Of a stretch of DNA of 6,084 nucleotides, positions 1 through 6,083 are shown one piece after another. The stretch's first letter is position 1; every line of letters begins with the position of its first letter. Made by a program: the position numbers and the translations under genes. Under the pieces are notes generated by a model, which worked only from the letters and a program-made list of their open reading frames with translations, was not told where the DNA came from and did not search any database. This DNA comes from JAUWMV01 sp964562425 (lineage in GTDB: Bacteria; UBP14; UBA6098; B30-G16). The DNA is taken from NCBI GenBank assembly GCA_964562425.1, contig CAZLTJ010000120.1, positions 1 through 6,084 on the forward strand. The letters are read 5' to 3'.

Positions 1-8
1 GAGTTTCA

Positions 9-1289
9 ATGAAAAAAATATTGTACATATTAACTATTGCATTATTCGGACTTTCGATGAGTTCAGAGGTCATAATTCTCGAACTCGATGGAAATGTCGA
101 TCCACCTATGGCTTGTTACCTTTCCAAAGGAATTAAAAAAGCCAATGTCCAAAACACCGAGCTAATTCTTATTATCATCGATACTCCGGGAGGACTTCTC
201 TCCGCCACAAAAGACATTGTGGATGATATTTTAAGATCGAATGTTCCTGTAGTTGCATATGTATACCCAACCGGAGCACGTTCAGCTTCAGCTGGTGTTT
301 TTATAACTATGGCATCTCATATAGCAGCTATGGCTCCCGGAACTCGGATAGGTGCTGCTCATCCAGTAGCTATGGGAACTCCCGGCAAAGACACAAGTTC
401 CACAATGATGGAGAAAGTTACAAATGATGCAGTAGCTTGGATTAGATCGCTTGCCACTCACAAAAGCAGAAACGAGGAGTGGGCTGAGGATGCTGTAAGA
501 AAATCTGTCTCTATTACCGCTGAAGAAGCATTAGAGTTAGGAGTCATAGAGATTATTGCCAAAAATATTGATGAACTTCTCAAAGATCTGGACAGCTTGG
601 AAATTGAAATCGGAGATACAGTCAAGATTCTCGATACGAAGCATTTGAATAAAAAAAGAATAATTATGTCTCTACAGGAGAAATTTCTGCATAACATTCT
701 CAATCCCAACATTGCATATCTTCTTTTAATGGCTGGATTGTTAGGATTATATCTTGAACTTCACAATCCTGGGGCTGTTCTTCCTGGAGTAGTTGGCGTA
801 ATATCTATTTTGGGTGCTGCATACGCATTTCAAATATTACCAGTTAACTATGTCGGAATTCTTTTAATAATAGCTGGAATTATAATGTTTATATTGGAGG
901 TAAAAATGCCGGGATTTGGTCTTCTTTTTGGCGGTGGATTGGTATCATTGGTGTTAGGATCCTTTATGCTAACCTCGAGCAATGAACCTGCGTTGAGAAT
1001 CAACTTATGGACTATTTTACCTACGATATTGACAATTGCACTGTTTTTTGCATTCATAGTTTATAAGGCGATAAGAACTCAAAAAAAACGTCCCATAACG
1101 GGTTTGGCATCAATTATTGGAGAGATAGGGGAAGTTATAATCGAGATTTCTCCGGAGCAAAATGGCAAAGTTTTTGTTCACGGTGAGATTTGGAATGCAA
1201 AGGCTGACCACAATATTCCAAAGGAAGCTACTGTTAAAGTTGTCGATGTAAAACAAATGATTCTGGATGTTGAAGAAACAAAAGAATAA
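9..1289 (+). CDS. nfeD: NfeD-family membrane-bound serine protease (ClpP-class, long form)
   Basis: Long-form NfeD protein, 426 aa. The order is an N-terminal hydrophobic signal/anchor (about residues 3-18), a ClpP/SppA-like protease domain (about 20-220), about five hydrophobic segments (roughly 233-250, 259-279, 280-298, 301-322 and 333-354), and a C-terminal OB-fold NfeD domain (about 362-424). The DTPGG motif (59-62) is visible, as is GARSASAG (89-96), whose Ser94 aligns with the nucleophile. Lys136 in MEKVTNDAVAW is the expected dyad base, 42 residues downstream, close to the spacing known for archaeal PH1510. Known family role: membrane protease that cleaves hydrophobic segments, often of a partner stomatin/SPFH protein. 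No stomatin gene lies within the next genes, so a partner would have to be upstream of the window or elsewhere. The ATG is 8 bp from the window edge, preceded by GAG, so the ribosome site is only partly visible. The family assignment is secure; the substrate is unknown. Confidence 0.95.
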   Translation: MKKILYILTIALFGLSMSSEVIILELDGNVDPPMACYLSKGIKKANVQNTELILIIIDTPGGLLSATKDIVDDILRSNVPVVAYVYPTGARSASAGVFITMASHIAAMAPGTRIGAAHPVAMGTPGKDTSSTMMEKVTNDAVAWIRSLATHKSRNEEWAEDAVRKSVSITAEEALELGVIEIIAKNIDELLKDLDSLEIEIGDTVKILDTKHLNKKRIIMSLQEKFLHNILNPNIAYLLLMAGLLGLYLELHNPGAVLPGVVGVISILGAAYAFQILPVNYVGILLIIAGIIMFILEVKMPGFGLLFGGGLVSLVLGSFMLTSSNEPALRINLWTILPTILTIALFFAFIVYKAIRTQKKRPITGLASIIGEIGEVIIEISPEQNGKVFVHGEIWNAKADHNIPKEATVKVVDVKQMILDVEETKE

Positions 1290-1359
1290 CGTTACCAAAA
1301 AGTTAATTCCAAAGATAGTTCTTATTAAGTTGTTCTATTAATTCACTTACGACTATTCC

Positions 1360-1381
1360 GAAATATTTTAGAAATATTTTA
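1360..1381. repeat. Tandem 11-bp repeat carrying two AAATATTT palindromes
   Basis: GAAATATTTTA occurs twice in perfect tandem (1360-1370 and 1371-1381). Each copy contains the self-complementary octamer AAATATTT, so the two palindromes are 11 bp apart, about one helical turn. It lies 47-68 bp upstream of the DUF512 gene start, inside a 138-bp AT-rich gap (1290-1427). I cannot find a convincing -35/-10 pair or a U-tailed terminator in this gap. The repeat could be a protein-binding site or a bent A/T tract, or just slippage in AT-rich DNA. Confidence 0.5.
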
Positions 1382-1427
1382 ATAATAGAATGATTTTTCC
1401 CTTCCATTATATGTTATTCAGAATTGT

Positions 1428-2753
1428 ATGCAAATCGATTGCGAAAAAGACTTCGATAATATCGACGAAAGAACAATTGTATCGATACGAAAAGGCTCTC
1501 CTGCGGATAAAGAAGTCATCGTGCATGGAGACATCGTAATTTCTATTGACAGTAATCCTATTCGAGATAGGCTCGATTTTTATTTTATGACTGAACATGA
1601 AAATGAATTCGAAATAGAAATTCTCAGAAATGGTCGATATTATTGTGCAATTCTTTGCACAGAAAATGAGAATTCTGGGATTGAACTTGCCCAATTAAGA
1701 GTGAGAAAATGCGGAAATAACTGTGTGTTTTGCTTCATAAACCAACTACCTCGAGGTCTACGCACACCGCTTTACGTTCATGATGAGGATTTTAGATACT
1801 CGTTTCTATCGGGCAGCTATATCACATTAACAAATATAACTCCAAACGACTGGAGGAGAATTATTGAGCAGCATATGTCACCGCTTTACATTTCTGTTCA
1901 CACTACCGATATCGAAATAAGAGAAAAACTTATGGGTCGTAAAGGAATACCACCTATTATGGAACAGCTTATACGTCTTTCAGAAAACGGTATAAATTTC
2001 CATGCGCAGATAGTTGTTGTACCGGGATACAACGATGGATTAGTTTTGGAAAAGACCACAAACGATCTTCTGAGTTTTGGCGAAAATTTATTTTCGTTAG
2101 CAATTGTTCCTGTGGGACTAACAGAGCATAGAAATAACTTGCCAAAATTAAGATCGGTAAGTTCTAATGATGCAAAAGAGATAATAAAATGGCACAAAAA
2201 CCTTAATTGTAATAAAACTAATCCACGAAAAGTACAACTTGCGGATGAGTTTTTCATAATAGCAAACGAGAATTTGCCTTCTGCTGAATACTACGGAGAA
2301 TATCCGCAATACGAAAACGGTGTTGGTATGGCTCGATGGTTTCTTGATGGTATCGACACATTGAAAGCGGAGAATTTTCCCCAAATGAATGGTATGATTA
2401 TTGGTGTCATTACTGGAGAGCTTTTCGCTCCAATTTTTAAGCAATATGGGCTCAACAAACTTGAAAATATTACCGGTGCAGAAATCGAAGTTCAAATCGC
2501 CAAAAACAATTTGTTTGGGAAAACTGTTACAGTAGCTAATCTTCTCTCTGGTGCAGATATCGCGCATACTTTCCAAAATTTTTCTAAGAAGCTGGATATC
2601 TTATTAGTTCCACCACGAGTTGTCGCAGCAAATGGACTGTTTCTTGATAACTGGACATTAGAAAAACTTCACAAAGTAATAGATTGTCCAGTAATTCAGG
2701 CACCGGAAAATATCAAAGATCTAGGCAATGTTTTACAGAGGATTAAATTGTAG
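1428..2753 (+). CDS. PDZ / radical SAM / DUF512 protein (TIGR03279-type putative radical SAM enzyme)
   Basis: 441 aa, a full-length member of the DUF512 radical SAM family. The N-terminus is PDZ-like (about residues 15-50, with GSPADK and HGDIVISID). Next comes the cluster motif CGNNCVFC (Cys95, Cys99 and Cys102, the CxxxCxxC that binds a [4Fe-4S] cluster and SAM), followed by FINQLPRGLR and the DFRYSFLSGSY segment typical of the family. The radical SAM barrel continues with ISVHTTD and VVVPGYNDG. The C-terminal DUF512 region (about 268-435) has DEFF, EYYGEYPQYENGVG, VANLLSGADI and FLDNWTLEKL. The reaction and substrate of this family are, to my knowledge, not established. The start is the only in-frame ATG after a TAG at 1386-1388, but no Shine-Dalgarno site is visible before it, unlike several neighbours. 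It stands alone between two AT-rich gaps. The family call is secure; the function is unknown. Confidence 0.93.
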   Translation: MQIDCEKDFDNIDERTIVSIRKGSPADKEVIVHGDIVISIDSNPIRDRLDFYFMTEHENEFEIEILRNGRYYCAILCTENENSGIELAQLRVRKCGNNCVFCFINQLPRGLRTPLYVHDEDFRYSFLSGSYITLTNITPNDWRRIIEQHMSPLYISVHTTDIEIREKLMGRKGIPPIMEQLIRLSENGINFHAQIVVVPGYNDGLVLEKTTNDLLSFGENLFSLAIVPVGLTEHRNNLPKLRSVSSNDAKEIIKWHKNLNCNKTNPRKVQLADEFFIIANENLPSAEYYGEYPQYENGVGMARWFLDGIDTLKAENFPQMNGMIIGVITGELFAPIFKQYGLNKLENITGAEIEVQIAKNNLFGKTVTVANLLSGADIAHTFQNFSKKLDILLVPPRVVAANGLFLDNWTLEKLHKVIDCPVIQAPENIKDLGNVLQRIKL

Positions 2754-2909
2754 ACTTTAATCGAAATAGTATATTTAGTAAGTATGTTAGAAATTTTAGA
2801 TCATATACTTCTTGAGTTTATCGAGTAACATTTTCACAGGCTTTATTAAATTATAGCTTTTTACTTTACTGTAAGTTGCATTTGATTATTTTTATCAATG
2901 GGAATAAAA

Positions 2910-2917
2910 AAGGAGGG
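2910..2917 (+). promoter_or_regulatory. Shine-Dalgarno site that fixes the frr start
   Basis: AAGGAGGG ends 4 bases before the ATG at 2922. An in-frame ATG also exists at 2898, but it has no Shine-Dalgarno site, and using it would place this site inside the coding region. This site therefore selects 2922 as the start. Confidence 0.9.
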
Positions 2918-2921
2918 TGTA

Positions 2922-3476
2922 ATGGAAAAGATTTTAGAGGATGCTGAAAGAAAAATGAATAAATCGCTTGATGTTATATCACAACAATTAGCCAGACTTC
3001 GATCTGGTAAAGCTTCCCCTTCATTGCTCGATGGAATTAAAGTAGATTACTACGGAACACCTACGCTTATTAACCAAATAGCATCGATTTCAGCGCCCGA
3101 ACCACGATTGTTAGTGGTTCACCCATGGGACAAATCCGCAATATCAAACGTTGAAAAGGCTATATTGTCATCAGACCTTGGTCTTAATCCTAACTCAGAT
3201 GGCAATGTTGTCCGAATACCTATACCACCATTAACAGAAGAGCGAAGAAGAGAACTTGTCAAGATTGCTAAAAATATTGCGGAAGAGGGAAAAATTGGGC
3301 TTAGAAATATCCGCAGAGAGATAATAGATTTTATTAAAACTCAACAAAAAGAAGGTGAAATTCCTGAGGACGATTCTTTCAGACTGCAGGATAGGGTTCA
3401 GGATATTACAGAAAAGCATTCAAAAAAAATTGAAGAACTATTTAAACTCAAAGAAGAAGAGATAATGACTATGTAA
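2922..3476 (+). CDS. frr: Ribosome recycling factor (RRF)
   Basis: 184 aa from the ATG at 2922, matching the usual RRF length of about 185. RRF acts in the cytoplasm with EF-G to split post-termination ribosomes into subunits. Hallmarks in order are LRSGKASPSLLDGI (26-39), VDYYGTPT (41-48), the HPWD segment (67-70) with SDLGLNP (84-90), PLTEERRRELVK (103-114) and the conserved arginine cluster LRNIRRE (127-133). The C-terminal half returns to a long charged helix, as expected for the three-helix bundle of domain I. An in-frame ATG 24 bp upstream would add eight residues not seen in RRFs. The gene is the first of a tight four-gene unit, with the next start 1 bp after its stop. It is not next to tsf or pyrH, its common partners. 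A 168-bp AT-rich gap precedes it and probably carries the operon promoter, although I cannot place one with confidence. Confidence 0.97.
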   Translation: MEKILEDAERKMNKSLDVISQQLARLRSGKASPSLLDGIKVDYYGTPTLINQIASISAPEPRLLVVHPWDKSAISNVEKAILSSDLGLNPNSDGNVVRIPIPPLTEERRRELVKIAKNIAEEGKIGLRNIRREIIDFIKTQQKEGEIPEDDSFRLQDRVQDITEKHSKKIEELFKLKEEEIMTM

Positions 3477-3477
3477 T

Positions 3478-4101
3478 ATGGTTGCTAAAGAATACACTCT
3501 TAAAAAAGACGGATTTTCAGATATTGAATCCCGTCACTCAAAATTCATTGGTATTGCATATCCAGTGACTTCCCGGGTGGAAGTTGACAAACTATTAAAT
3601 AGAATTCGCAAGAATTATCCAGATTCGACACATATAGTATATGCATTTCGACTTGGTTTAAAAGGTTCACTTGAATATTTCACTAATGATGGTGAACCAT
3701 CGGGCACAGCGGGTACTCCTATTATGAAGGTGCTGACTGGGAGAAAAATAACAAACGCAGTTGTAATTGTGATTAGATATTTCGGGGGAACAAAGTTGGG
3801 AAAGGGAGGATTGGCAAGAGCTTATGGCGAGTGTGCACGACTGGCGATCGAGAATTCCGACATTATCCCACTTATAAAAATTGTACATATAAGAGCAAAA
3901 ATACCTTACAGCGCAGTATCTAAATTTGTGTCTATAATAGATTCAATGGATGGCATGATTGTAAATCAGAAATTCGAGGAAATGATTACTGTCGATGTAA
4001 AAGTTGCAGAGGAAAATATTGAAAAGATTAATTCCTTTTTGGGAGAAGTTACAAAAGGTAAGATTAAACTCGAGATTATCGGGAGGACAAATGGCTCGTA
4101 A
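3478..4101 (+). CDS. yigZ: YigZ/IMPACT-family protein (UPF0029 with DUF1949 tail)
   Basis: 207 aa. The N-terminal UPF0029/IMPACT domain (about residues 16-125) shows SKFIG (21-25), the HIVYAFR strand (52-58), NDGEPSGTAGTPI (70-82) and the family signature RYFGGTKLGKGGLARAY (100-116). The C-terminal part (about 138-202) fits the ferredoxin-like DUF1949 domain. The eukaryotic relative IMPACT/Yih1 is a translational regulator through Gcn1. The bacterial role is not firmly known and is only suggested to involve RNA or translation. The ATG lies 1 bp after the frr stop with only a distant purine run (GAAGAAGAG near 3452), so translation is probably coupled to frr. The 3' end overlaps the next gene by 11 bp. 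The placement behind frr agrees with, but does not prove, a job in translation. Confidence 0.94.
   Translation: MVAKEYTLKKDGFSDIESRHSKFIGIAYPVTSRVEVDKLLNRIRKNYPDSTHIVYAFRLGLKGSLEYFTNDGEPSGTAGTPIMKVLTGRKITNAVVIVIRYFGGTKLGKGGLARAYGECARLAIENSDIIPLIKIVHIRAKIPYSAVSKFVSIIDSMDGMIVNQKFEEMITVDVKVAEENIEKINSFLGEVTKGKIKLEIIGRTNGS
4081..4086 (+). promoter_or_regulatory. Shine-Dalgarno site that fixes the TlpA-like gene start
   Basis: GGGAGG ends 4 bases before the ATG at 4091, within the last codons of yigZ. It favours 4091 over the longer in-frame start at 4004, which would add 29 residues overlapping yigZ and put charged sequence ahead of the membrane anchor. Confidence 0.85.
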
Positions 4102-4624
4102 AACTGTACCTGTACTGATTTTGCTCTGTATTGTATTTGGATTGCTTTTCTTAATGGAACGTGTAAAGAAAACAAAACAGGAATTGCCCGAGTTTACTTA
4201 TCTACCAGAATTCACTGTATCAACCACTAACAATGAGAAATTCTCAAACAAAGATTTCATAGGTACAGTTGGAATAATTTCATTTGTTGCAAGTTGGTGC
4301 GGACCATGTCGTCTTGAACTATCGCAAATCAATGAACTTGCCAAAAAATACAGAAATCTTGCAGTAATAGCAATAACATATGAGTCGATTGAACTTATAA
4401 AGCCTTTAGCTGACAGCCTGGGCTTAATATTCCCTATCGGAATGGTCGATTCAACTGTATTCGCTGCATTTGGTGTCAATAAAATACCTTACCGGTTTCT
4501 TGTTAAAGATAAAATCATTATTGCCGAAATATACGGAGCCCCAGTGAACAACGATGACGAATTTACTGGGAAATTAATAGAAGCGATTTCCTTAAATGCG
4601 GATTCATTGTCTACAAGTAAATAA
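4091..4624 (+). CDS. Membrane-anchored TlpA/ResA-like thioredoxin-fold protein
   Basis: 177 aa from the ATG at 4091. A short basic N-terminus (MARK) is followed by one hydrophobic helix (about residues 6-22) and then a thioredoxin-like domain (about 33-170). The redox motif is WCGPC (69-73), with Cys70 and Cys73 as the reactive pair. The cis-proline expected near the active site is probably Pro133 in KIPYRFLV. The pattern fits the TlpA/ResA/AhpC-TSA-like group: a protein tethered to the membrane with its disulfide domain outside the cytoplasm, reducing disulfides of partner proteins (for example cytochrome c maturation or envelope proteins). No lipobox is seen, since the Cys in LILLC lacks the small residue required before it, so the anchor is probably an uncleaved helix. 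No cytochrome maturation gene is nearby, so the partner cannot be named. The gene overlaps yigZ by 11 bp, which implies shared transcription. Confidence 0.9.
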   Translation: MARKTVPVLILLCIVFGLLFLMERVKKTKQELPEFTYLPEFTVSTTNNEKFSNKDFIGTVGIISFVASWCGPCRLELSQINELAKKYRNLAVIAITYESIELIKPLADSLGLIFPIGMVDSTVFAAFGVNKIPYRFLVKDKIIIAEIYGAPVNNDDEFTGKLIEAISLNADSLSTSK

Positions 4625-4626
4625 AC

Positions 4627-4631
4627 AGGAG
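4627..4631 (+). promoter_or_regulatory. Probable Shine-Dalgarno site of the QueG-like gene
   Basis: AGGAG lies 3-7 bases after the previous stop and 12 bases before the ATG at 4644, a slightly long spacing. The alternative in-frame ATG at 4596 lies within the previous gene and lacks a comparable site, so 4644 is preferred. Confidence 0.6.
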
Positions 4632-4643
4632 CATTTTCTTCTT

Positions 4644-5330
4644 ATGGATAACTCTATTTCTGAGGATAACACTCGCAAATTAAGGAAATATTGTGAAAAA
4701 ATATTAGAAGTGCCAATTTTCGGAGTAGCTGCAAACGAAGATCTTCCATGCTTTGGCGAAATAAAAAAAATAATTAATAAATTTCCACACGTTGTGGTTA
4801 TTGGTTATAAAGTTTTGTATGCTATAACAGAAACACTTAAAAATGGACCGAATAAAATATATCTACATCACTATCGACAGTTAAACTGGCTCTTAGACCG
4901 ATCGGCAGTTAGAATCGCACAGTGGATCGAACGCTGTGGTTATCTTTCGTTACCCATTCCAGCAAGCTCTACTATCGATTGGGAGAAATTGTTACCTCAT
5001 TTTTCACATAGGCATGCAGCAGTAGCAGCAGGATTGGCATGGATAGGAAGAAGCAATTTGGCTATAACACCTCAGTTTGGTGCACACCAAAGATTCGTAT
5101 CTATATTAACCGATATGCCACTAATCCACGGGCAATCCCTTAAGGCTGATTGTGGCGAATGCATTGCCTGTATAAGCGTATGCCCTGCTAATGCTATCGG
5201 TATGGATAGCTCCCTGTGGAACTACAAAAAATGCTTCGAAATGTTGAAAAAATTCTCAAGTTCTGGAATAGGACATTATATATGTGGCATGTGCGTTAAG
5301 GTTTGTAAAGGTTCAGATTATAAGAAGTAA
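4644..5330 (+). CDS. QueG-like double [4Fe-4S] cluster protein, function unknown
   Basis: 228 aa from the ATG at 4644. It resembles the short COG1600-type relatives of epoxyqueuosine reductase QueG, which is usually longer (about 300-390 aa). HRHAAVAAGLAWIGRSN (122-138) matches the QueG segment around AGLGWIGKN, and ITPQFGAHQRFVSILTD (141-157) follows as in the family. Eight cysteines at the C-terminus suit two [4Fe-4S] clusters: CGECIACISVCP (Cys170, 173, 176 and 180), then Cys197 and CGMCVKVC (Cys214, 217 and 221). In QueG the catalytic aspartate lies seven residues before the conserved Arg. Here that Arg is Arg123 and the equivalent position is Leu116, with no Asp at or beside it. The conserved Lys of WIGKN is Arg136. 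Cobalamin binding and queuosine synthesis are therefore doubtful. It is more likely a redox paralogue typical of anaerobes. It is last in the frr-yigZ-thioredoxin unit, 19 bp after the preceding stop, so a redox link to the thioredoxin-like protein is possible but inferred. Confidence 0.82.
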   Translation: MDNSISEDNTRKLRKYCEKILEVPIFGVAANEDLPCFGEIKKIINKFPHVVVIGYKVLYAITETLKNGPNKIYLHHYRQLNWLLDRSAVRIAQWIERCGYLSLPIPASSTIDWEKLLPHFSHRHAAVAAGLAWIGRSNLAITPQFGAHQRFVSILTDMPLIHGQSLKADCGECIACISVCPANAIGMDSSLWNYKKCFEMLKKFSSSGIGHYICGMCVKVCKGSDYKK

Positions 5331-5370
5331 TTTACTTTTACAATAAAACATTTCTTTTATATTGTTTAAA

Positions 5371-5396
5371 CTTCTAATAAATTATTTTATCAGAAG
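5371..5396 (+). promoter_or_regulatory. Imperfect hairpin upstream of rpmA
   Basis: CTTCT pairs with AGAAG, then one A/C mismatch, then ATAAA pairs with TTTAT around a TTAT loop. This gives a 10-bp imperfect stem. It starts 40 bp after the QueG-like stop and ends 98 bp before the rpmA start. No T-run follows, so it is not a classical intrinsic terminator. It could be an mRNA 3' end or processing structure, or part of an rpmA leader. A weaker bulged repeat (CAATAAAA / TTTTATATTG, 5341-5364) lies just upstream. Confidence 0.4.
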
Positions 5397-5480
5397 CCCT
5401 GATATTATTTAATTTATTAAACTCACAAAAAAAAACTTGTGCATTCAGAAATTATATATATTTATGGTTGTTTGTTTTAA

Positions 5481-5488
5481 AAGGAGGG
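5481..5488 (+). promoter_or_regulatory. Strong Shine-Dalgarno site of rpmA
   Basis: AAGGAGGG ends 6 bases before the ATG at 5495. It fixes the rpmA start at the MAHKK end and rules out a longer in-frame reading from a TTG at 5468. Confidence 0.9.
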
Positions 5489-5494
5489 AAAATT

Positions 5495-5752
5495 ATGGCT
5501 CACAAGAAGGGTGTGGGATCCTCGAGGAATGGTCGAGATAGTTGCGGAAAGCGACTTGGAGTAAAAAGGTTCGATAGCCAAATTGTAAAATCTGGAAATA
5601 TACTTATTCGGCAACACGGCACAAAATTTCATCCTGGACTTAATGTTCTCAGAGCAAAGGACGATACTCTTTTTGCCACAATAAATGGTGTTGTCAGCTT
5701 TGGAAAAAATCGTTTTGGGAAAAAGACTATTTCTGTCTTGCCTCAAGATTAG
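5495..5752 (+). CDS. rpmA: Large ribosomal subunit protein bL27
   Basis: 85 aa, the normal L27 length. L27 sits on the 50S subunit, and its flexible N-terminal tail reaches the peptidyl-transferase centre. The sequence shows the family start MAHKKGVGSSRNGRDS (1-16), KRLGVKRF (19-26), IRQHGTKFHPG (38-48), DDTLFA (56-61) and the basic tail ending KKTISVLPQD. The N-terminus begins directly with MAHKK and has no cleavable extension of the type known in Firmicutes, which argues against a standard Firmicute host. Position 17 is Cys, in a spot that varies in the family. The gene is usually just downstream of rplU (L21), but here the upstream neighbour is the QueG-like gene, 164 bp away, so it probably has its own promoter. 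TTGTGC at 5437 followed by TA-rich sequence near 5455-5464 is a weak candidate. Confidence 0.97.
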   Translation: MAHKKGVGSSRNGRDSCGKRLGVKRFDSQIVKSGNILIRQHGTKFHPGLNVLRAKDDTLFATINGVVSFGKNRFGKKTISVLPQD

Positions 5753-5776
5753 ATAACTTATCGATCCATAAGTTAT
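5753..5776 (+). terminator. Perfect 9-bp inverted repeat after rpmA, possible terminator or mRNA end
   Basis: ATAACTTAT (5753-5761) and ATAAGTTAT (5768-5776) are exact reverse complements around the six-base loop CGATCC, beginning on the base after the rpmA stop. The stem has only one G-C pair, and TAAAAC rather than a T-run follows, so it is a weak intrinsic terminator at best. It may instead protect the 3' end of the mRNA or be a protein site. Confidence 0.5.
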
Positions 5777-5878
5777 TAAAACATTCCACAATTATTTAAT
5801 ATTTCATTAAGTGAGAAAGATTTAGTTCTGCTGCATTTTTTGTTAAGAATTTGAAAGAATCACAGAAATTCGAGAAGG

Positions 5879-6001
5879 ATGGAATTGATAAGACATTTTT
5901 CATGTCAAAAAAACTATCTCTTTTTAAAAAGTCCTGTGGAAGCTGCAATGGATTTAGCGAGTTTTATATCTGAAGCTTTAATAAGACCTGAGGCAAAATG
6001 A
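5879..6001 (+). CDS. Doubtful 40-codon ORF
   Basis: An ATG at 5879, with a purine-rich GAGAAGG directly before it (too close for a good ribosome site), opens a 40-aa frame ending in TGA. The product would start MELIRHFSCQKN and end SEALIRPEAK. Codon choice looks like the neighbouring genes (AGA, ATA, TTA) and the composition is protein-like, but I recognise no family. It overlaps the minus-strand hydrophobic frame, so at most one of the two is likely real. It could also be the remnant of a decayed gene. Confidence 0.15.
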   Translation: MELIRHFSCQKNYLFLKSPVEAAMDLASFISEALIRPEAK

Positions 6002-6083
6002 ATGCAAACAATATTAACAATTCTATTGGAACAACGATAAAAATAGAAATCGCACCTGCAGAGAAATGAAGCCCAGCAATAAT
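5964..6083 (-). CDS. Possible C-terminus of a membrane protein entering from the right edge
   Basis: On the minus strand a frame is open from the right edge to a TAA at 5966-5964, giving 39 residues. About the first 35 are strongly hydrophobic, for example FIVVPIELLILFAFILP, and would form one or two transmembrane segments before a short KLQI tail. It would be the end of a gene converging on rpmA. AT-rich non-coding DNA often gives hydrophobic frames, and only 120 bases are visible, so this is weak. I do not recognise the family. Confidence 0.25.
   Translation of the reverse strand: MIAGLHFSAGAISIFIVVPIELLILFAFILPQVLLKLQI

Noticed and set aside
458..2576. Antisense frames of 60-140 codons inside nfeD and the DUF512 gene
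   Set aside because: They are shadows of well-supported genes: composition is unlike proteins and no family is recognisable.
2768..2809. AGTATAT / ATATACT 7-bp inverted repeat between the DUF512 gene and frr
   Set aside because: The loop is 28 bases and the stem is AT-rich, so it is expected by chance here. No T-tail makes it a terminator.
2898..2921. Longer frr start at the upstream in-frame ATG
   Set aside because: It has no ribosome site, and the strong AAGGAGGG lies between it and the ATG at 2922. RRF length and N-terminus fit 2922.
4004..4090. 29-residue N-terminal extension of the TlpA-like protein
   Set aside because: It lies wholly within yigZ, lacks a ribosome site, and would put charged sequence ahead of the anchor helix. 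GGGAGG before 4091 decides the start.
4596..4643. 16-residue N-terminal extension of the QueG-like protein
   Set aside because: It overlaps the preceding gene and precedes the AGGAG at 4627-4631. The added residues do not resemble the family.
5468..5494. Nine-residue extension of L27 from a TTG
   Set aside because: The strong ribosome site at 5481-5488 would fall inside the coding region, and MAHKK is the standard L27 start.
5964..6083. Reading the minus-strand hydrophobic frame as the end of ATP synthase subunit a
   Set aside because: The hydrophobic pattern is loosely similar, but the expected LQAFIF-type motif is missing and only 39 residues are visible.
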